From the NCBI GenBank assembly GCA_005502915.1, contig SCMT01000001.1, positions 248,001 to 312,000 of the forward strand: 64,000 nucleotides of DNA, read 5' to 3'. Source of the stretch: Lysobacteraceae bacterium 2PB (GTDB taxonomy: Bacteria > Pseudomonadota > Gammaproteobacteria > Xanthomonadales > Xanthomonadaceae). The position numbers and the translations under genes were made by a program. Of this stretch, positions 1 through 10,009 are shown one piece after another. Numbering within the stretch: position 1 is the stretch's first letter; each line of letters starts with the position of its first letter. The notes below the pieces were generated by a model. The model had not been told where the DNA came from. It did not search any database and worked only from the letters and a program-made list of their open reading frames with translations.

Positions 1-663
1 CGGCCGGGATTCGGCCAGGTAACGCTGCAGCCAGTGCTGCGCCTCCTCGCCCAGCGGCACCAGCCGGTCCTTGTCGCCCTTGCCGGTCACCCGCAGCACG
101 CCCTGGCGCAGGTTGACCGCTGTCGCCGGCAGGCCGACCAGCTCGCTCACGCGCAGGCCGGCGGCGTACATCAGCTCCAGCATCGCGCGGTCGCGCAGGC
201 CGAGCGGCGTGGACACGTCCGGGGCCGCCAGCAGGGCCTCGATCTCGCGTTCGCCCAGCGCCTTGGGCAGCGAACGCGGCAGCTTCGGCGGATCGAGCAG
301 CGCGGTCGGATCGTCCGCGCGCTGGCCACGCCGCACGCGCAGGGCGAAGAACGCGCGCAACGTCGACAGCAGCCGTGCATTGCTGCGCGGCGAGTAGCCC
401 TGCCGCGTGCGCCAGGCGAAGTAGTCGAACAGGGCCGCGCGATCCGCGCCGGCCAGCCCCCCGCCCGTGCCGTCGCGCCAGCGCGCGAAGCCCTCCAGGT
501 CGCGGCGGTAGCTGGCCTGGGTCTGCTTCGCCAGGCCGGCCTCGGCCCAGATCGCCTCGATGAAATCAGCGATCGCGGCAGCGTCGGGATCGCGCAGCGG
601 CGGCAGGGCCTGCGCGCGCATGCGGCGCTCGGCGGGCGTGGTCGCGGTCGAAGGCGTGCTCAT
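1..663 (-). CDS. xerD: Tyrosine recombinase XerD (partial, 3' end outside window)
   Basis: The gene runs off the left edge; 221 codons from the ATG at 663 are present. It is a tyrosine site-specific recombinase of the XerC/XerD type, which with its partner resolves chromosome dimers at dif. Visible are an N-terminal SAM-like core-binding domain (about residues 25-110, including [11 protein letters not shown]) and the start of the catalytic domain, with the box I arginine in [12 protein letters not shown] and the catalytic hairpin lysine in [12 protein letters not shown]. The box II HxxR and the tyrosine nucleophile would lie outside the window. It is divergent from the next gene with 47 bases between them. 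XerD is favoured over XerC from overall feel of the sequence only. Confidence 0.88.
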   Translation of the reverse strand, partial: MSTPSTATTPAERRMRAQALPPLRDPDAAAIADFIEAIWAEAGLAKQTQASYRRDLEGFARWRDGTGGGLAGADRAALFDYFAWRTRQGYSPRSNARLLSTLRAFFALRVRRGQRADDPTALLDPPKLPRSLPKALGEREIEALLAAPDVSTPLGLRDRAMLELMYAAGLRVSELVGLPATAVNLRQGVLRVTGKGDKDRLVPLGEEAQHWLQRYLAESRP

Positions 664-710
664 GGCCACAGCGTACCGCGAGCGCTGCGGCCGCCGGTTA
701 TCCTGTCGCG

Positions 711-1190
711 ATGACCGGAACCACCGACACCCCTGCCGCCTCCGTGCAGACATCGAAGCCCTACCTCCTGCTGCGCCTGCTCGCCCTGTTCTACGACCTG
801 TGGCCGGTGGTCGCGGTGTGGATGCTGATCTCGGCGCTGTTCAACGCCGGCTACTACTTCGCCGGGCACAACGAACGCGAGATCCTCGAAACCGCCAGCC
901 CGCTCGGCGTGCTGCTCTGGCTGTGCTGCATCCTCGCCACCGGCGCCTACGCCGTGGCCAGCTGGGCGCGCGGCGGCCAGACCCTCGGCATGCGTCCCTG
1001 GCGACTGCGCGTCGTCGGCATCGACGGCGCCACGCCCACCCGCGCGCAGCTGGTCCGCCGTTTCCTGGTCGGCCTCCCCTCGCTGCTGCTCGGCGGCCTC
1101 GGCTTCTGGTGGGCCTGGATCGACCGCGACCGCCTGACCTGGCACGACCGCGCCAGCGGGACGCGCATGGTGCGGGTGGAGAAGCGCTGA
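711..1190 (+). CDS. RDD family membrane protein
   Basis: A 159-residue integral membrane protein of the RDD family. Hydrophobic segments lie at about residues 20-45, 65-85 and 118-138. The family's C-terminal signature is present as [13 protein letters not shown] followed by [13 protein letters not shown], the second Arg-Asp pattern before the end. The family is small and often of unknown role; some members have been linked to Na+/H+ exchange or stress, but nothing here indicates a substrate. The ATG at 711 is preceded seven bases upstream by TATCCT, so the transcript may be leaderless. It is followed after 16 bases by the kinase gene. Confidence 0.8.
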   Translation: MTGTTDTPAASVQTSKPYLLLRLLALFYDLWPVVAVWMLISALFNAGYYFAGHNEREILETASPLGVLLWLCCILATGAYAVASWARGGQTLGMRPWRLRVVGIDGATPTRAQLVRRFLVGLPSLLLGGLGFWWAWIDRDRLTWHDRASGTRMVRVEKR

Positions 1191-1206
1191 TGCGCAGGGC
1201 GCCGCC

Positions 1207-1650
1207 GTGGAGATGATCCTGTTCGTCGGCGCACAGGGCGTCGGCAAGTCGACCCTGTTCCACGCACGCTTCCGCGACACCCATCTCCGCATCAACCTCG
1301 ACATGCTGCGCACACGGCACCGCGAAGCGGGCCTGGTCGACGCCTGCCTGGCTTTCAAGCAGCGCTTCGTCGTCGACAACACCAACCCGACCGTCGCCGA
1401 TCGGGCGCGCTACCTCGCTAAAGCGCGTGCGGCCGGCTTCGAATGCCATTCCTATCTCTTCGAGGCGCCCTACGAAGATCTGATCGCGCGCAACGCCGGC
1501 CGCCAGGGCGCATCGCGCGTCCCCGATGCCGCGATCCGCGCCACCCTGCATCGCCTTGAGCCGCCGACGCATGCCGAAGGCTTCGACCGCCTGTTCAAGG
1601 TGATCGTGCATGCCGATGGCCGCTTCGACATGACCGAAACGCCGCCATGA
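1207..1650 (+). CDS. P-loop kinase (polynucleotide kinase-like), paired with Thg1
   Basis: A small (147 aa) P-loop NTPase. Walker A is GAQGVGKST at residues 8-16 if the GTG at 1207 is the start; the ATG at 1213 is an alternative. The body resembles the kinase half of polynucleotide kinase/phosphatase and zeta-toxin-like kinases: the segment FVVDNTNPT is the typical second acidic strand, and the ARAAGFECHSYLFEAPYEDLIARN stretch is split here as the lid helix with arginine residues after Walker B. It likely phosphorylates a nucleic acid end or a small alcohol; the substrate is not readable. Its stop overlaps the Thg1 start codon (ATGA at 1647), so translation is coupled, and a joint role in RNA end repair is an inference. 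Confidence 0.7.
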   Translation: MEMILFVGAQGVGKSTLFHARFRDTHLRINLDMLRTRHREAGLVDACLAFKQRFVVDNTNPTVADRARYLAKARAAGFECHSYLFEAPYEDLIARNAGRQGASRVPDAAIRATLHRLEPPTHAEGFDRLFKVIVHADGRFDMTETPP

Positions 1651-2405
1651 ACTTCGACGACCTCGACCGCAAGCTGCGCATCCATGAAACCCTGCACGAC
1701 CAGCATGTGCTGCCGGGCATCCGCATCGTCGTGCGCCTGGACGGGCGCAACTTCACCCGCCTGACCAAGACCGAGTGGGGCCTGGACGCGCCGTTCGACA
1801 TCCGCTTCCGCGATGCCATGCTGGCGACAACCCGGCACCTGATGGACTGCGGCTTCGGCGTCGCCTACGGCTATGTGCAGAGCGACGAGATCTCGCTGCT
1901 GCTGCGCGCGGACGACAGCACCTTCGATCGCAAGGTGCGCAAGCTCCTCTCGGTGCTGGCCGGCGAAGCCAGTGCCTGCTTCAGCCTGGCGATGCAGCGC
2001 CACGCCGGTTTCGACGCGCGCATCAGCCAGCTGCCTTCGGACGCACTGGTGATCGACTACTTCCGGTGGCGCCACGAGGATGCGCACCGCAACGCACTCA
2101 ATGCGCACTGCTACTGGCAGCTGCGCGGCCAGGGCGAAAGCGCGCGGAGCGCGACCGCGCGACTGTCCGGCCTGAGCATCGCCGAGAAGAACGAACTGCT
2201 GTTCCGCCACGAGATCAATTTCAACGACCTGCCCGCCTGGCAGAAACGCGGCATGGGCGTGCATTGGGAAACCTACGAAAAAGCCGGCCGCAACCCGCGC
2301 ACCGGAGAAGCCACGACCACGCAGCGCCGTCGCCTGCGCACCCACGAGGTCCTGCCGCTGGGCGACACCTATGCCGACTTCGTCCGCGCGCGGCTGATGG
2401 ATTGA
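1647..2405 (+). CDS. tRNA(His) guanylyltransferase / Thg1-like protein
   Basis: A 252-residue Thg1-family enzyme. These enzymes add nucleotides in the 3'-5' direction, either G-1 of tRNA(His) or, for bacterial Thg1-like proteins, templated repair of 5'-truncated tRNA. The active-site motifs are intact: RLDGRNFTRLTK with Asp32, and YVQSDEISLLL with Asp80-Glu81, matching the metal-binding Asp/Asp-Glu of the polymerase-like palm. Length fits the family (about 240-270). It overlaps the upstream P-loop kinase gene by four bases and ends four bases before the convergent lptG. Bacterial Thg1 genes are patchy in distribution, which suggests acquisition; since bacteria encode G-1 in tRNA(His), repair is the more likely job (inference). 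Confidence 0.9.
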   Translation: MNFDDLDRKLRIHETLHDQHVLPGIRIVVRLDGRNFTRLTKTEWGLDAPFDIRFRDAMLATTRHLMDCGFGVAYGYVQSDEISLLLRADDSTFDRKVRKLLSVLAGEASACFSLAMQRHAGFDARISQLPSDALVIDYFRWRHEDAHRNALNAHCYWQLRGQGESARSATARLSGLSIAEKNELLFRHEINFNDLPAWQKRGMGVHWETYEKAGRNPRTGEATTTQRRRLRTHEVLPLGDTYADFVRARLMD

Positions 2406-2409
2406 TCGA

Positions 2410-3522
2410 TCAACCCGATCGCCGCTTGAACAGCCACAGCGAGAAACCGACCATCGCCAGCGCGGGGATCAGGTAGGCGATGCGGTAGTCGAACTTGAAG
2501 ACGCCGGCGAGGCGGACGAACTGGGTCTGCACCAGCCAGAAGCCCAGCGAGAAGACGATGCCCATGAACAGCCGCTTGCCCAGGCCGCCGCTGCGCAGCG
2601 AGCCGAAGGCGAACGGGATCGCCAGCAGGCACAGCACCAGGACGTTCACCGGGTAGAACCAGCGCCCCCAGTAGTGTTCCTGGAATTCGCTGGGATCGAG
2701 GTCGTTGCGGATGCGGTACTCGATGCCGTCCTTCAGCGCGGCGGCGGTCATGTAGCGCGGACGCCAGATGTTGCGCGTGTTCGCGGCCAGCGCGGCGGCG
2801 TCGAGCTTCGAGGCCCAGCGTTCTTCCTTCGCGGTCGTGCGCACGGCGGATTTCGCGTCGAAGCGCGTGCGCACCACGTCGCGGAGGATCCATTCGCCGG
2901 CATGGTGCTCGGCGACGCCGACGCGGGTGATCGAGGCCAGGCGGCCGTCGGCGGCCAGTTCGAACAGGCGCACGTCGTTGAGCTGCAGCCACTGACGCCC
3001 GTTCTCGTTGCGCTCCAGACCGGTCTGCGCGTTGAGGAACACGTCGCCCTCGCGCGCCCAGAGGCCGGAATACTGGGCGATGATCACGTCCTTCGACTTG
3101 GCCGACGCCTTCAGCGTGTCGGCGCGGCGCTGCGCCCACGGCGCCAGGGTTTCGGCGTTGACCACCATCAGCGCGGTCAGCACGGTCAGCGACAGGATCA
3201 CCGACAGGCTGATGCGCCGGCGCGACAGGCCCAGCGCGCGCAGCACGGTCAGCTCCGAACTGGCCGACAACTGGCCCAGGCCGATCACCGCGCCGATCAC
3301 CGCCGCGTACGGGAACAGCATGTAGGCGCGGCGCGGCAGGCTCAGCACGACGTTGGTGAGCGCGGCCACCATGTCGTAGTTGCCGGTGCCCACGTCGCTG
3401 ATCTCGGTCATCAGGCCGCCGATCAGCGAATCCAGCCCGACCAGCACGCCCCAGGCGAGCAGCACCGAGCGCAGCACGACGCCGCCGATGTAGAGGTCGT
3501 GCAGCTTCGGGAATGGCTTCAT
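2410..3522 (-). CDS. lptG: LPS export ABC transporter permease LptG
   Basis: A 370-residue inner-membrane permease of the LptB2FG complex, which extracts lipopolysaccharide from the inner membrane and drives it along the Lpt bridge. It has the family pattern: an N-terminal membrane segment with the LHDLYIGGVVLRSVLL start, two more transmembrane helices around residues 60-120, a periplasmic beta-jellyroll domain (about 135-265) and three C-terminal helices ending in FSLWLFKRRSG. The coupling-helix region reads SSELTVLRALGLSRRRI, as expected for contact with LptB. Start chosen at the ATG at 3522, which overlaps the lptF stop by four bases, so the two permeases are translationally coupled. Confidence 0.95.
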   Translation of the reverse strand: MKPFPKLHDLYIGGVVLRSVLLAWGVLVGLDSLIGGLMTEISDVGTGNYDMVAALTNVVLSLPRRAYMLFPYAAVIGAVIGLGQLSASSELTVLRALGLSRRRISLSVILSLTVLTALMVVNAETLAPWAQRRADTLKASAKSKDVIIAQYSGLWAREGDVFLNAQTGLERNENGRQWLQLNDVRLFELAADGRLASITRVGVAEHHAGEWILRDVVRTRFDAKSAVRTTAKEERWASKLDAAALAANTRNIWRPRYMTAAALKDGIEYRIRNDLDPSEFQEHYWGRWFYPVNVLVLCLLAIPFAFGSLRSGGLGKRLFMGIVFSLGFWLVQTQFVRLAGVFKFDYRIAYLIPALAMVGFSLWLFKRRSG

Positions 3523-4619
3523 GCGCGCGCCTCGCGACGGGCCGCGCGCGGCCGGCGGATCGCGCCGTCGTGCGCATACATCCAGACCGCCAGGGCGAGC
3601 AGCGGCAGCAGCAGCCACCACAGGCCGAGCTGCGCCGGCAGCTTGCCGGCTTCGATCCACTCGGTGCCGAGCATCATCAGCAGCAGGCCGAACAGGTAGA
3701 TCAGGAAGCCGACCGCCAGGTTGCCGTAGCGGGCCTGTCGCGGCGCGCTGCGCGCCAGCGGTACGGCCATCAGCGCGAACGCCAGGGTCAGCAGCGGGGG
3801 CGCGAGGCGGCCATGGAGCTGGGCGATCGCCTCCAGGCGCGGATCGCCCAGCAGGGCCAGGGTCGGCTGCAGTTCGACGGCATCGCTCTTGCGCTTCGGG
3901 GCGATGCTGTCGGGCAGGCGCACCTCGTTGCCGGCGTAGCGCATCAGGCGGAAATCGCGGCCGTCGCCCATCGGACCTTCGACCTCGAAGCCCTGTTCGA
4001 GCATCAGGTAGCGGTCGCGTTCGTTGTGGACCGACAGCACGCCGGTCTGCGAGGTGGTGACGTGGAAGCGGTCGTCCTTCTGCCGGTAGACGAAGACCTT
4101 CTGCAACTGGCGGTTGCTGTCGGACATGCCGCCGACGTAGATGACGCCACCGCCGCCGGGCAGTTCGGTGAAGCGGCCCGGCTCCATGCCTGCGATCAGC
4201 AGGTTGCGGCTGGCGCTCTCGATCATCCGCGCCGAGGTCCGGTCGGCCCAGGGGCCCAGCCACAGCGAGCACAGCGCCACGGCGGCCACCACCGGCAGGG
4301 CCATCCAGGCCAGGGGGCGGAGCATCCGGCCCGGGCCCACCCCGATCGACACCAGCACCGGCATCTCGGCGTCGCGATACAGCCGGCCCACGGCGAGCAT
4401 CACCCCCAGCATCACCGCCAGCGGCAGGATCATCGGCAGCCACTTCAGGAAGACCAGGCCCAACTGGGCCAGCAGCATCGCCGCCGGCACCTTGCCCCGG
4501 GCCACGTCCTGCAGGACGTCGGCGAAGGCCCCACCCACCAGCACGATCAGGACCACCACCAGGACGGCGAAGGTGCTCTGCGCGAATTCGCGGATGAGGT
4601 AACGATCGAGCTTGAGCAT
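3519..4619 (-). CDS. lptF: LPS export ABC transporter permease LptF
   Basis: A 366-residue partner of LptG in the LptB2FG lipopolysaccharide exporter. The N-terminus MLKLDRYLIREFAQS is typical of LptF, followed by six transmembrane helices split three and three around a periplasmic domain (about residues 125-265). The coupling segment YRDAEMPVLVSIGVGPGRML corresponds to the LptB contact. It is first in the lptFG operon, overlapping lptG by four bases, and is divergent from pepA across a 285-base gap, as in many gammaproteobacteria. The start at 4619 follows from the conserved N-terminus. Confidence 0.95.
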   Translation of the reverse strand: MLKLDRYLIREFAQSTFAVLVVVLIVLVGGAFADVLQDVARGKVPAAMLLAQLGLVFLKWLPMILPLAVMLGVMLAVGRLYRDAEMPVLVSIGVGPGRMLRPLAWMALPVVAAVALCSLWLGPWADRTSARMIESASRNLLIAGMEPGRFTELPGGGGVIYVGGMSDSNRQLQKVFVYRQKDDRFHVTTSQTGVLSVHNERDRYLMLEQGFEVEGPMGDGRDFRLMRYAGNEVRLPDSIAPKRKSDAVELQPTLALLGDPRLEAIAQLHGRLAPPLLTLAFALMAVPLARSAPRQARYGNLAVGFLIYLFGLLLMMLGTEWIEAGKLPAQLGLWWLLLPLLALAVWMYAHDGAIRRPRAARREARA

Positions 4620-4904
4620 CAGGCGGGGCGGGGTCCGGGGCCGGGCATCCCACCCGGGCTTTGCTTTAAACTTCAAGGTTCTGCGTGTTCGCGGCGCCTG
4701 CCCGGCGCCGGGCCCGGCGCGGACAGTGCCGTCCGGCACCGTCTTCCGGGCCCGCAGGGCGTCGGGGGATTGTACGGAATGCCGTGATCGGAAAGGCGCC
4801 GGACCTGAACGCCGTCGTCCCGGCCGGTTCAGGCACCCATCGCCGCTCGCCCGCACCGCCGCCCCGCGCCACGCCCCTCCTCCCGCTCGTACGGAACCCG
4901 ACCG
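4620..4904. promoter_or_regulatory. Divergent intergenic region lptF/pepA
   Basis: 285 bases between two divergent starts, so it must hold promoters for both lptFG and pepA-holC. The only AT-rich stretch is around 4670-4684 (CTTTAAACTTCAAGG), a plausible core-promoter site, but no clear -35/-10 pair could be assigned. No gene is seen here. Confidence 0.4.
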
Positions 4905-6395
4905 ATGGCCCTCGATTTCGCCCTCCACACCGCCCCGGCCGCCGAGGCCGCCACCCTCGCCACCGACTGCATCGTGGTCGGCGCCTTCGCCGACAAGACC
5001 CTGACCGCCAGCGGCCAGGCCCTCGACGCCGCCAGCGGCGGCCGCATCGCCGCCCTCATCGCCCGGGGCGACGTGTCCGGCAAGACCGGCAAGACCGCCC
5101 TGCTCCACGACCTCCCCGGCGTCGCCGCGCCGCGCGTGCTGGTGGTCGGCCTGGGCGACGCCGCCAAGTTCGGCGTGCCGCAGTACATCAAGGCCGCCAG
5201 CGACGCGGCCCGCGCGCTGAAGGACGGCGCCGCGACCAACGCCACGTTCACGATCAGCGAAGTCGCCGTGACCGGCCGCGATGCCGCCTGGAACATCCGC
5301 CAGGCCGTGATCGCGTTCGGCCATGCGCTGTACCGCTACCACGCCACGCTGGGCGAGAAGAACAAGGACAAGGGCAAGAGCGCGCTGGTCGCCGTGTCGG
5401 TGGCCGGCAGCGACGCCACCGCGCTGGCGCAGGGCGCCGCGATCGCCGCCGGCGTCGAAGTCACCCGCGAGCTGGGCAACCTGCCGCCGAACATCTGCAA
5501 CCCGTCCTACCTGGCCGACCAGGCGACGGCCTTCGCCGCGCAGCACGACAAGGCCGCGTGCGAGGTGCTGGACCGCGCGCAGATGGAAGCGCTCGGCATG
5601 GGTTCGCTGCTGGCCGTGGCGCGCGGCTCGGCCAATCCGCCGAAGCTCATCGTGCTGAAGTGGAGCAATGGCGGCGACGCCAAACCCTTCGTGCTGGTCG
5701 GCAAGGGCATCACCTTCGACACCGGCGGCATCAACCTCAAGACCCAGGGCGGAATCGAGGAGATGAAGTACGACATGTGCGGCGCCGCCACGGTGATCGG
5801 CACCTTCGTCGCCGCGGTGAAGATGGGCCTGCCGATCAACCTCATCAGCATCGTCCCGGCCGTCGAGAACATGCCCGACGCCGACAGCTACCGCCCGTCC
5901 GACGTGCTGACCAGCATGTCCGGCAAGACGATCGAAGTCGGCAACACCGACGCCGAGGGCCGCCTGATCCTGTGCGACGCGCTGACCTACGCCGAGCGCT
6001 TCGAGCCGCAGGCGCTGGTGGACGTGGCCACGCTCACCGGCGCCTGCGTCATCGCACTGGGCAAGTACGCCGCTGGCCTGATGAGCAAGCACGACGATCT
6101 GGCCGCCGAGCTGACCCAGGCCGGCGAGCACGTCTTCGACCGCGCCTGGCGCCTGCCGCTGTGGGACGAATACCAGACCCAGCTCAACTCCAACTTCGCC
6201 GACGTCTACAACATCGGCGGCCGCAACGCGGGCGCGATCACCGCCGGCTGCTTCCTCGCGCGCTTCGCCGAGGGCCAGCGCTGGGCGCACCTGGACATCG
6301 CCGGCGTCGCCAACGACGAAGGCAAGATGGGCATGGCCACCGGTCGCCCGGTCGGTCTGCTGACGCAGTGGCTGCTCGATCGCGCGCAGGGCTGA
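4905..6395 (+). CDS. pepA: Leucyl aminopeptidase (M17)
   Basis: A 496-residue cytosolic M17 aminopeptidase that removes N-terminal residues such as leucine; PepA proteins of enterics also bind DNA and act as accessory factors in Xer recombination and carAB regulation. The M17 signature NTDAEGRL is at about residues 347-354. Metal ligands are visible in [10 protein letters not shown] (Lys and Asp), MKYDMCGA (Asp) and the signature Asp/Glu. Length and domain order (N-terminal alpha/beta domain, catalytic domain from about 190) are normal. It is followed after only seven bases by holC, the usual proteobacterial order pepA-holC-valS. Confidence 0.97.
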   Translation: MALDFALHTAPAAEAATLATDCIVVGAFADKTLTASGQALDAASGGRIAALIARGDVSGKTGKTALLHDLPGVAAPRVLVVGLGDAAKFGVPQYIKAASDAARALKDGAATNATFTISEVAVTGRDAAWNIRQAVIAFGHALYRYHATLGEKNKDKGKSALVAVSVAGSDATALAQGAAIAAGVEVTRELGNLPPNICNPSYLADQATAFAAQHDKAACEVLDRAQMEALGMGSLLAVARGSANPPKLIVLKWSNGGDAKPFVLVGKGITFDTGGINLKTQGGIEEMKYDMCGAATVIGTFVAAVKMGLPINLISIVPAVENMPDADSYRPSDVLTSMSGKTIEVGNTDAEGRLILCDALTYAERFEPQALVDVATLTGACVIALGKYAAGLMSKHDDLAAELTQAGEHVFDRAWRLPLWDEYQTQLNSNFADVYNIGGRNAGAITAGCFLARFAEGQRWAHLDIAGVANDEGKMGMATGRPVGLLTQWLLDRAQG

Positions 6396-6402
6396 CCGTT
6401 TC

Positions 6403-6828
6403 GTGCCCCGCGCCGATTTCTACCTGATCCAGAAGCCGCGGTTCCGCGAGGAGCCGCTGCGCCTGGTGTGCGAGCTCGCGCGCAAGGCCTACGACGCGAA
6501 CCTGTGGACCCTGGTGCTGGCGCGCGACGCGACGCAGGCCGAGGCGCTGGACGACCTGCTGTGGGCCTTCGACGAGAACGCCTACATCCCGCACCAGATC
6601 GCCGGTACCGACGACGAGGACGAACTCACGCCGGTGCTGATCGCCGCGCCCGACGCCGACGTGCCGCTGCGCGCGCTGGTGATCAATTTGCGCGATGCGC
6701 CGGTGGCCGGCAGCTTCGAACGCGTGCTGGAAGTGGTGCCCGCCGACGAATCCGCGCGCGGCCCGCTGCGCGAGCGCTGGAAGCAGTACCAGGCGCGCGG
6801 GCTGGAACTGAAGAAATACGATATGTAG
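6403..6828 (+). CDS. holC: DNA polymerase III chi subunit
   Basis: A 141-residue chi subunit of the replicative polymerase clamp loader; chi pairs with psi (HolD) and contacts single-stranded DNA-binding protein. Family hallmarks: an N-terminal ADFYLIQ strand, the conserved segment LWTLVLARDATQAEALDDLLW, the FIPH-like AYIPHQIAG, and a C-terminal ERWKQYQARGLELKKYD. A GTG start at 6403 is used. It lies seven bases after pepA and upstream of valS, the standard context. The matching psi gene is at 10510-10803, so both members of the chi-psi pair are in the window. Confidence 0.93.
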   Translation: MPRADFYLIQKPRFREEPLRLVCELARKAYDANLWTLVLARDATQAEALDDLLWAFDENAYIPHQIAGTDDEDELTPVLIAAPDADVPLRALVINLRDAPVAGSFERVLEVVPADESARGPLRERWKQYQARGLELKKYDM

Positions 6829-6830
6829 CG

Positions 6831-6906
6831 CCCCCTCACCCAACCCTCTCCCCCGCGTCGCGGGGGAGAGGGCAGAGCGAGCGCAGCGAGTGAGGGTGAG
6901 GGGGGC
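6831..6906. repeat. REP-like inverted repeat (CTCTCCCCCG family)
   Basis: A strongly palindromic segment between holC and valS. Its core is CCCTCTCCCCCG then, after a short loop, CGGGGGAGAGGG; outer arms CCCCCTCACCC and GGTGAGGGGGG pair around it. This is a short intergenic repeat of the REP type that can also act as a transcription stop or mRNA stabiliser. A related hairpin lies after purH at 49741. Confidence 0.75.
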
Positions 6907-6971
6907 TCCTGCTCTTCACCTGTCACTGCATCGACCACCATCCGATTCCCCATTCCGATTCCCGAACGCCC

Positions 6972-9809
6972 ATGACCACCCTCGCTTCCGGTTACGAACC
7001 CAAAGATTTCGAATCCCGCCTCTATGCCGAGTGGGAAGCGAGCGGCGTCTTCGCGCCGCAGGGCGACGGCCCCGCGTACACCATCCTGCTGCCGCCGCCG
7101 AACGTCACCGGCACGCTGCACATGGGCCACGCCTTCCAGCACACCCTGCAGGACGCGCTGATCCGCTACCACCGCATGCGCGGCCATCGCACGCTGTGGC
7201 AGATGGGGACCGACCACGCCGGCATCGCGACCGAGATGGTGGTCTCGCGCAACCTGCAGATCGCCGGCCAGGGCGAGACCCGCGATTCGCTGGGCCGCGA
7301 GAAGTTCATCGACCGCGTGTGGGAGTGGAAGCAGCAGTCCGGCGGCACCATCGAGCGCCAGATGCGTCGCCTCGGCACCTCCGGCGACTGGGCGCGCAGC
7401 GTGTTCACCATGGACCCGATGGCCTCCGACGCGGTGATCGAAGCCTTCGTGAAGCTCTACGAGCAGGGCCTGATCTATCGCGGCCAGAAGCTGGTCAACT
7501 GGGACCCGGTGCTGAAGACCGCGATCTCCGACCTCGAAGTGGTCAGCGAGGAAGAGAACGGTTTCCTGTGGTCGATCGCCTACCCGCTGGCGAACGGCGA
7601 AACCTACGAGCACGTCGAGCACGACGCCGACGGCAACGAGACCCTGCGCGAGACGCGCGGCTACCTGATCGTCGCCACCACGCGCCCGGAAACCATGCTC
7701 GGCGACACCGCGGTGATGGTGCATCCCGAGGATCCGCGCTACACGCACCTGATCGGCAAGACCGTGATCCTGCCGCTGTGCGACCGCGAACTGCCGATCA
7801 TCGCCGACGACTACGTCGACCGCGCCTTCGGCACCGGCGTGGTGAAGGTGACGCCCGCGCACGATTTCAATGACAACGCGGTGGGTCATCGCCACGACCT
7901 GCCGATGATCAACATCTTCACCGATGAGGCGAAGGTCAACGACAGCGCGCCGGAACAGTATCGCGGCCTCGATCGCTTCGAGGCGCGCAAGGTGATCGTG
8001 TCGCAGCTCGAGGAGGCCGGCCGGCTGATCGAGACCAAACCGCACAAGCTGCAGGTGCCGCGCGGCGACCGCACCGGCCAGGTGATCGAGCCCTACCTGA
8101 CCGACCAGTGGTTCGTGAAGATGGACGGCTTCGCGCGTCGCGGCATGGAACTGGTCGAGAACGGGTCGGTGAAGTTCGTGCCGCCGAACTGGATCAACAC
8201 CTATCGCCACTGGATGGAGAACATCCAGGACTGGTGCATCAGTCGCCAGCTCTGGTGGGGCCACCGCATTCCGGCGTGGTACGACGAGGCCGGCAAGGTG
8301 CACGTGGGCCGCAACGAGGCCGAGGTGCGCGCGAAGGTCGGCGACATCCCGCTGCGCCAGGACAACGACGTCCTCGAAACCTGGTTCTCCTCCGGCCTGT
8401 GGCCGATCAGCACGATGGGCTGGCCGAACGCGGCACTCATGCAGGAACGCGGCTTCGACCAGTGCGTGCCATCGTCGGTGCTGGTGACCGGCTTCGACAT
8501 CATCTTCTTCTGGGTCGCCCGGATGATCGTGATGACCGATCACTTCATGCCCGAAGGCACGTCCGATGCCGAGCGCGTGCCGTTCCGCGACGTGTACATC
8601 ACCGGCCTCGTCCGCGACAAGGACGGCAACAAGATGTCGAAGTCGAAGGGCAACATCCTCGACCCGCTGGACATCATCGACGGCATCAGCGAGGAAGACC
8701 TGGTCGCCAAGCGCACCACAGGCCTGATGAATCCGAAGATGGCCGCCGGCATCGAGAAGGCCACGCGCAAGGAATTCGGCGGCGGCATCGCCCCGCACGG
8801 CGCCGACGCGCTGCGCTTCACGATGGCCGCGCTCGCAGGCCCGGGCCGCGACATCAAGTTCGACATGGCGCGCTGCGAGGGCTACAAGAACTTCTGCAAC
8901 AAGCTGTGGAACGCGACGCGCTTCGCGCTGATGAACACCGAGGGCTTCTCGACCAGCGGAGAGCCGCAGCCGAAGACCGACGCCGAGCGCTGGATCCTCT
9001 CGCGCCTGGCCAGGGTCAGCGCCGAAGCCGGCGAGCATTTCGCCAGCTACCGCTTCGACCTGTTGTCGCAGGCGCTGTACGAATTCGCCTGGAACGAGTT
9101 CTGCGACTGGTTCGTGGAGCTGGCCAAGCCGGCGCTCGCCGGCAGCGATGCCGAAGCGGCGAACAGCACCCGCCACACCCTGCTGCACGTGCTGGAATCG
9201 CTGCTGCGCCTGCTGCACCCGCTGACCCCGTTCGTGACCGAGGAGCTTTGGCGCCACGTCGCGCCGAAGCTGGGCATCGCCGACGCCAGCATCTGCGTGC
9301 GCCGCTACCCGCAGGCCGCCGATTTCGGCGCCGAAGGCTACGCGTCCGCCGAAGCCGACATCGAATGGTTCAAGGCCGTGGTCTCTGCGGTGCGCAGCAT
9401 CCGCAGCACGCTCGGCATCTCGCCGTCGAAGCAGGTCTCGCTGCTGTTCCGTGGCGGCAACGCCGACGACGCCGGTCGCATCGCGAAGTTCTCGGCGCAG
9501 CTGACGTTCCTGCTCAAGCTCGAACGCATCGACATCATCGGCGACGAACCGCCGCCGGCCGCACCCGCCGTGGTCGGCGACCTGCAGCTGTTCGTGCCGC
9601 TGGAAGGCCTGGTCGACCTCGACGCCGAGCGCGCGCGCCTCGACAAGGAAATCGCCAAGGTCGCGGGCGAGAAGGACAAGAGCGAAGCCAAGCTCGCGAA
9701 GTTCGGCGGCAACGTCCCGCCGGCGGTGGTCGAGCAGGAGCGCGTCCGTCTCGCCGAGTGGACCGCGAAGCTCGACGCCCTGCAGGCGCAGCGCGCGCGC
9801 CTGGGCTGA
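6972..9809 (+). CDS. valS: Valyl-tRNA synthetase
   Basis: A 945-residue class I aminoacyl-tRNA synthetase charging tRNA(Val). The HIGH-type motif is HMGH at residues 50-53 (in [13 protein letters not shown]) and the KMSKS loop is at about 554-558. Between them lies the CP1 editing domain that hydrolyses Thr-tRNA(Val). The C-terminus carries the valine-enzyme coiled coil, rich in charged residues (about 880-945, [15 protein letters not shown] onward). Length is normal. It follows pepA-holC in the conserved order, separated from holC by a REP-like palindrome. Confidence 0.98.
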   Translation: MTTLASGYEPKDFESRLYAEWEASGVFAPQGDGPAYTILLPPPNVTGTLHMGHAFQHTLQDALIRYHRMRGHRTLWQMGTDHAGIATEMVVSRNLQIAGQGETRDSLGREKFIDRVWEWKQQSGGTIERQMRRLGTSGDWARSVFTMDPMASDAVIEAFVKLYEQGLIYRGQKLVNWDPVLKTAISDLEVVSEEENGFLWSIAYPLANGETYEHVEHDADGNETLRETRGYLIVATTRPETMLGDTAVMVHPEDPRYTHLIGKTVILPLCDRELPIIADDYVDRAFGTGVVKVTPAHDFNDNAVGHRHDLPMINIFTDEAKVNDSAPEQYRGLDRFEARKVIVSQLEEAGRLIETKPHKLQVPRGDRTGQVIEPYLTDQWFVKMDGFARRGMELVENGSVKFVPPNWINTYRHWMENIQDWCISRQLWWGHRIPAWYDEAGKVHVGRNEAEVRAKVGDIPLRQDNDVLETWFSSGLWPISTMGWPNAALMQERGFDQCVPSSVLVTGFDIIFFWVARMIVMTDHFMPEGTSDAERVPFRDVYITGLVRDKDGNKMSKSKGNILDPLDIIDGISEEDLVAKRTTGLMNPKMAAGIEKATRKEFGGGIAPHGADALRFTMAALAGPGRDIKFDMARCEGYKNFCNKLWNATRFALMNTEGFSTSGEPQPKTDAERWILSRLARVSAEAGEHFASYRFDLLSQALYEFAWNEFCDWFVELAKPALAGSDAEAANSTRHTLLHVLESLLRLLHPLTPFVTEELWRHVAPKLGIADASICVRRYPQAADFGAEGYASAEADIEWFKAVVSAVRSIRSTLGISPSKQVSLLFRGGNADDAGRIAKFSAQLTFLLKLERIDIIGDEPPPAAPAVVGDLQLFVPLEGLVDLDAERARLDKEIAKVAGEKDKSEAKLAKFGGNVPPAVVEQERVRLAEWTAKLDALQAQRARLG

Positions 9810-9824
9810 AAGACGCCCATGTAG

Positions 9825-9843
9825 AGCGGGTCGAAGACCCGCT
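9825..9843. terminator. Hairpin after valS
   Basis: Perfect 8-bp stem AGCGGGTC/GACCCGCT around GAA, 15 bases after the valS stop. There is no T tract, so it may be a REP-like hairpin rather than a classical terminator. Confidence 0.5.
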
Positions 9844-9859
9844 GCCTGCACCGCCAGGG

Positions 9860-9998
9860 CATAGGGCGGGCTCAAGCCCGCCGTCATGCGTTTCCGCTTG
9901 CACAACACGTCAAGCGAAGCGTGCCCCGCTGAAACGTGTCCCGATCATTGCAACCTTCATCGGCAAGGTTGCAATGGCGGGCTTGAGCCCGCCCTATG
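9860..9998. repeat. Inverted pair of GGCGGGCTTGAGCCCGCC palindromes
   Basis: Two copies of a 23-base element, each itself a palindrome with core GGCGGGCTTGAGCCCGCC, face each other at 9860-9882 and 9976-9998, with the extension CATAGG in opposite orientation. Between them is a second hairpin, TGCAACCTT...AAGGTTGCA, at 9949-9973. This is the BIME-like arrangement of REP elements. No open frame of interest lies inside. Confidence 0.75.
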
Positions 9999-10009
9999 CG
10001 CCGCGGCGG

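Noticed and set aside
6582-9908. A very long open frame on the minus strand opposite valS and holC
   Set aside because: It lies antisense to genes with intact motifs, has no recognisable content or start signal, and long antisense open frames are normal in GC-rich codon usage.
9810-10009. A small insertion sequence or MITE after valS
   Set aside because: No transposase frame or target-site duplication was seen; the structure is explained by paired REP-like palindromes.
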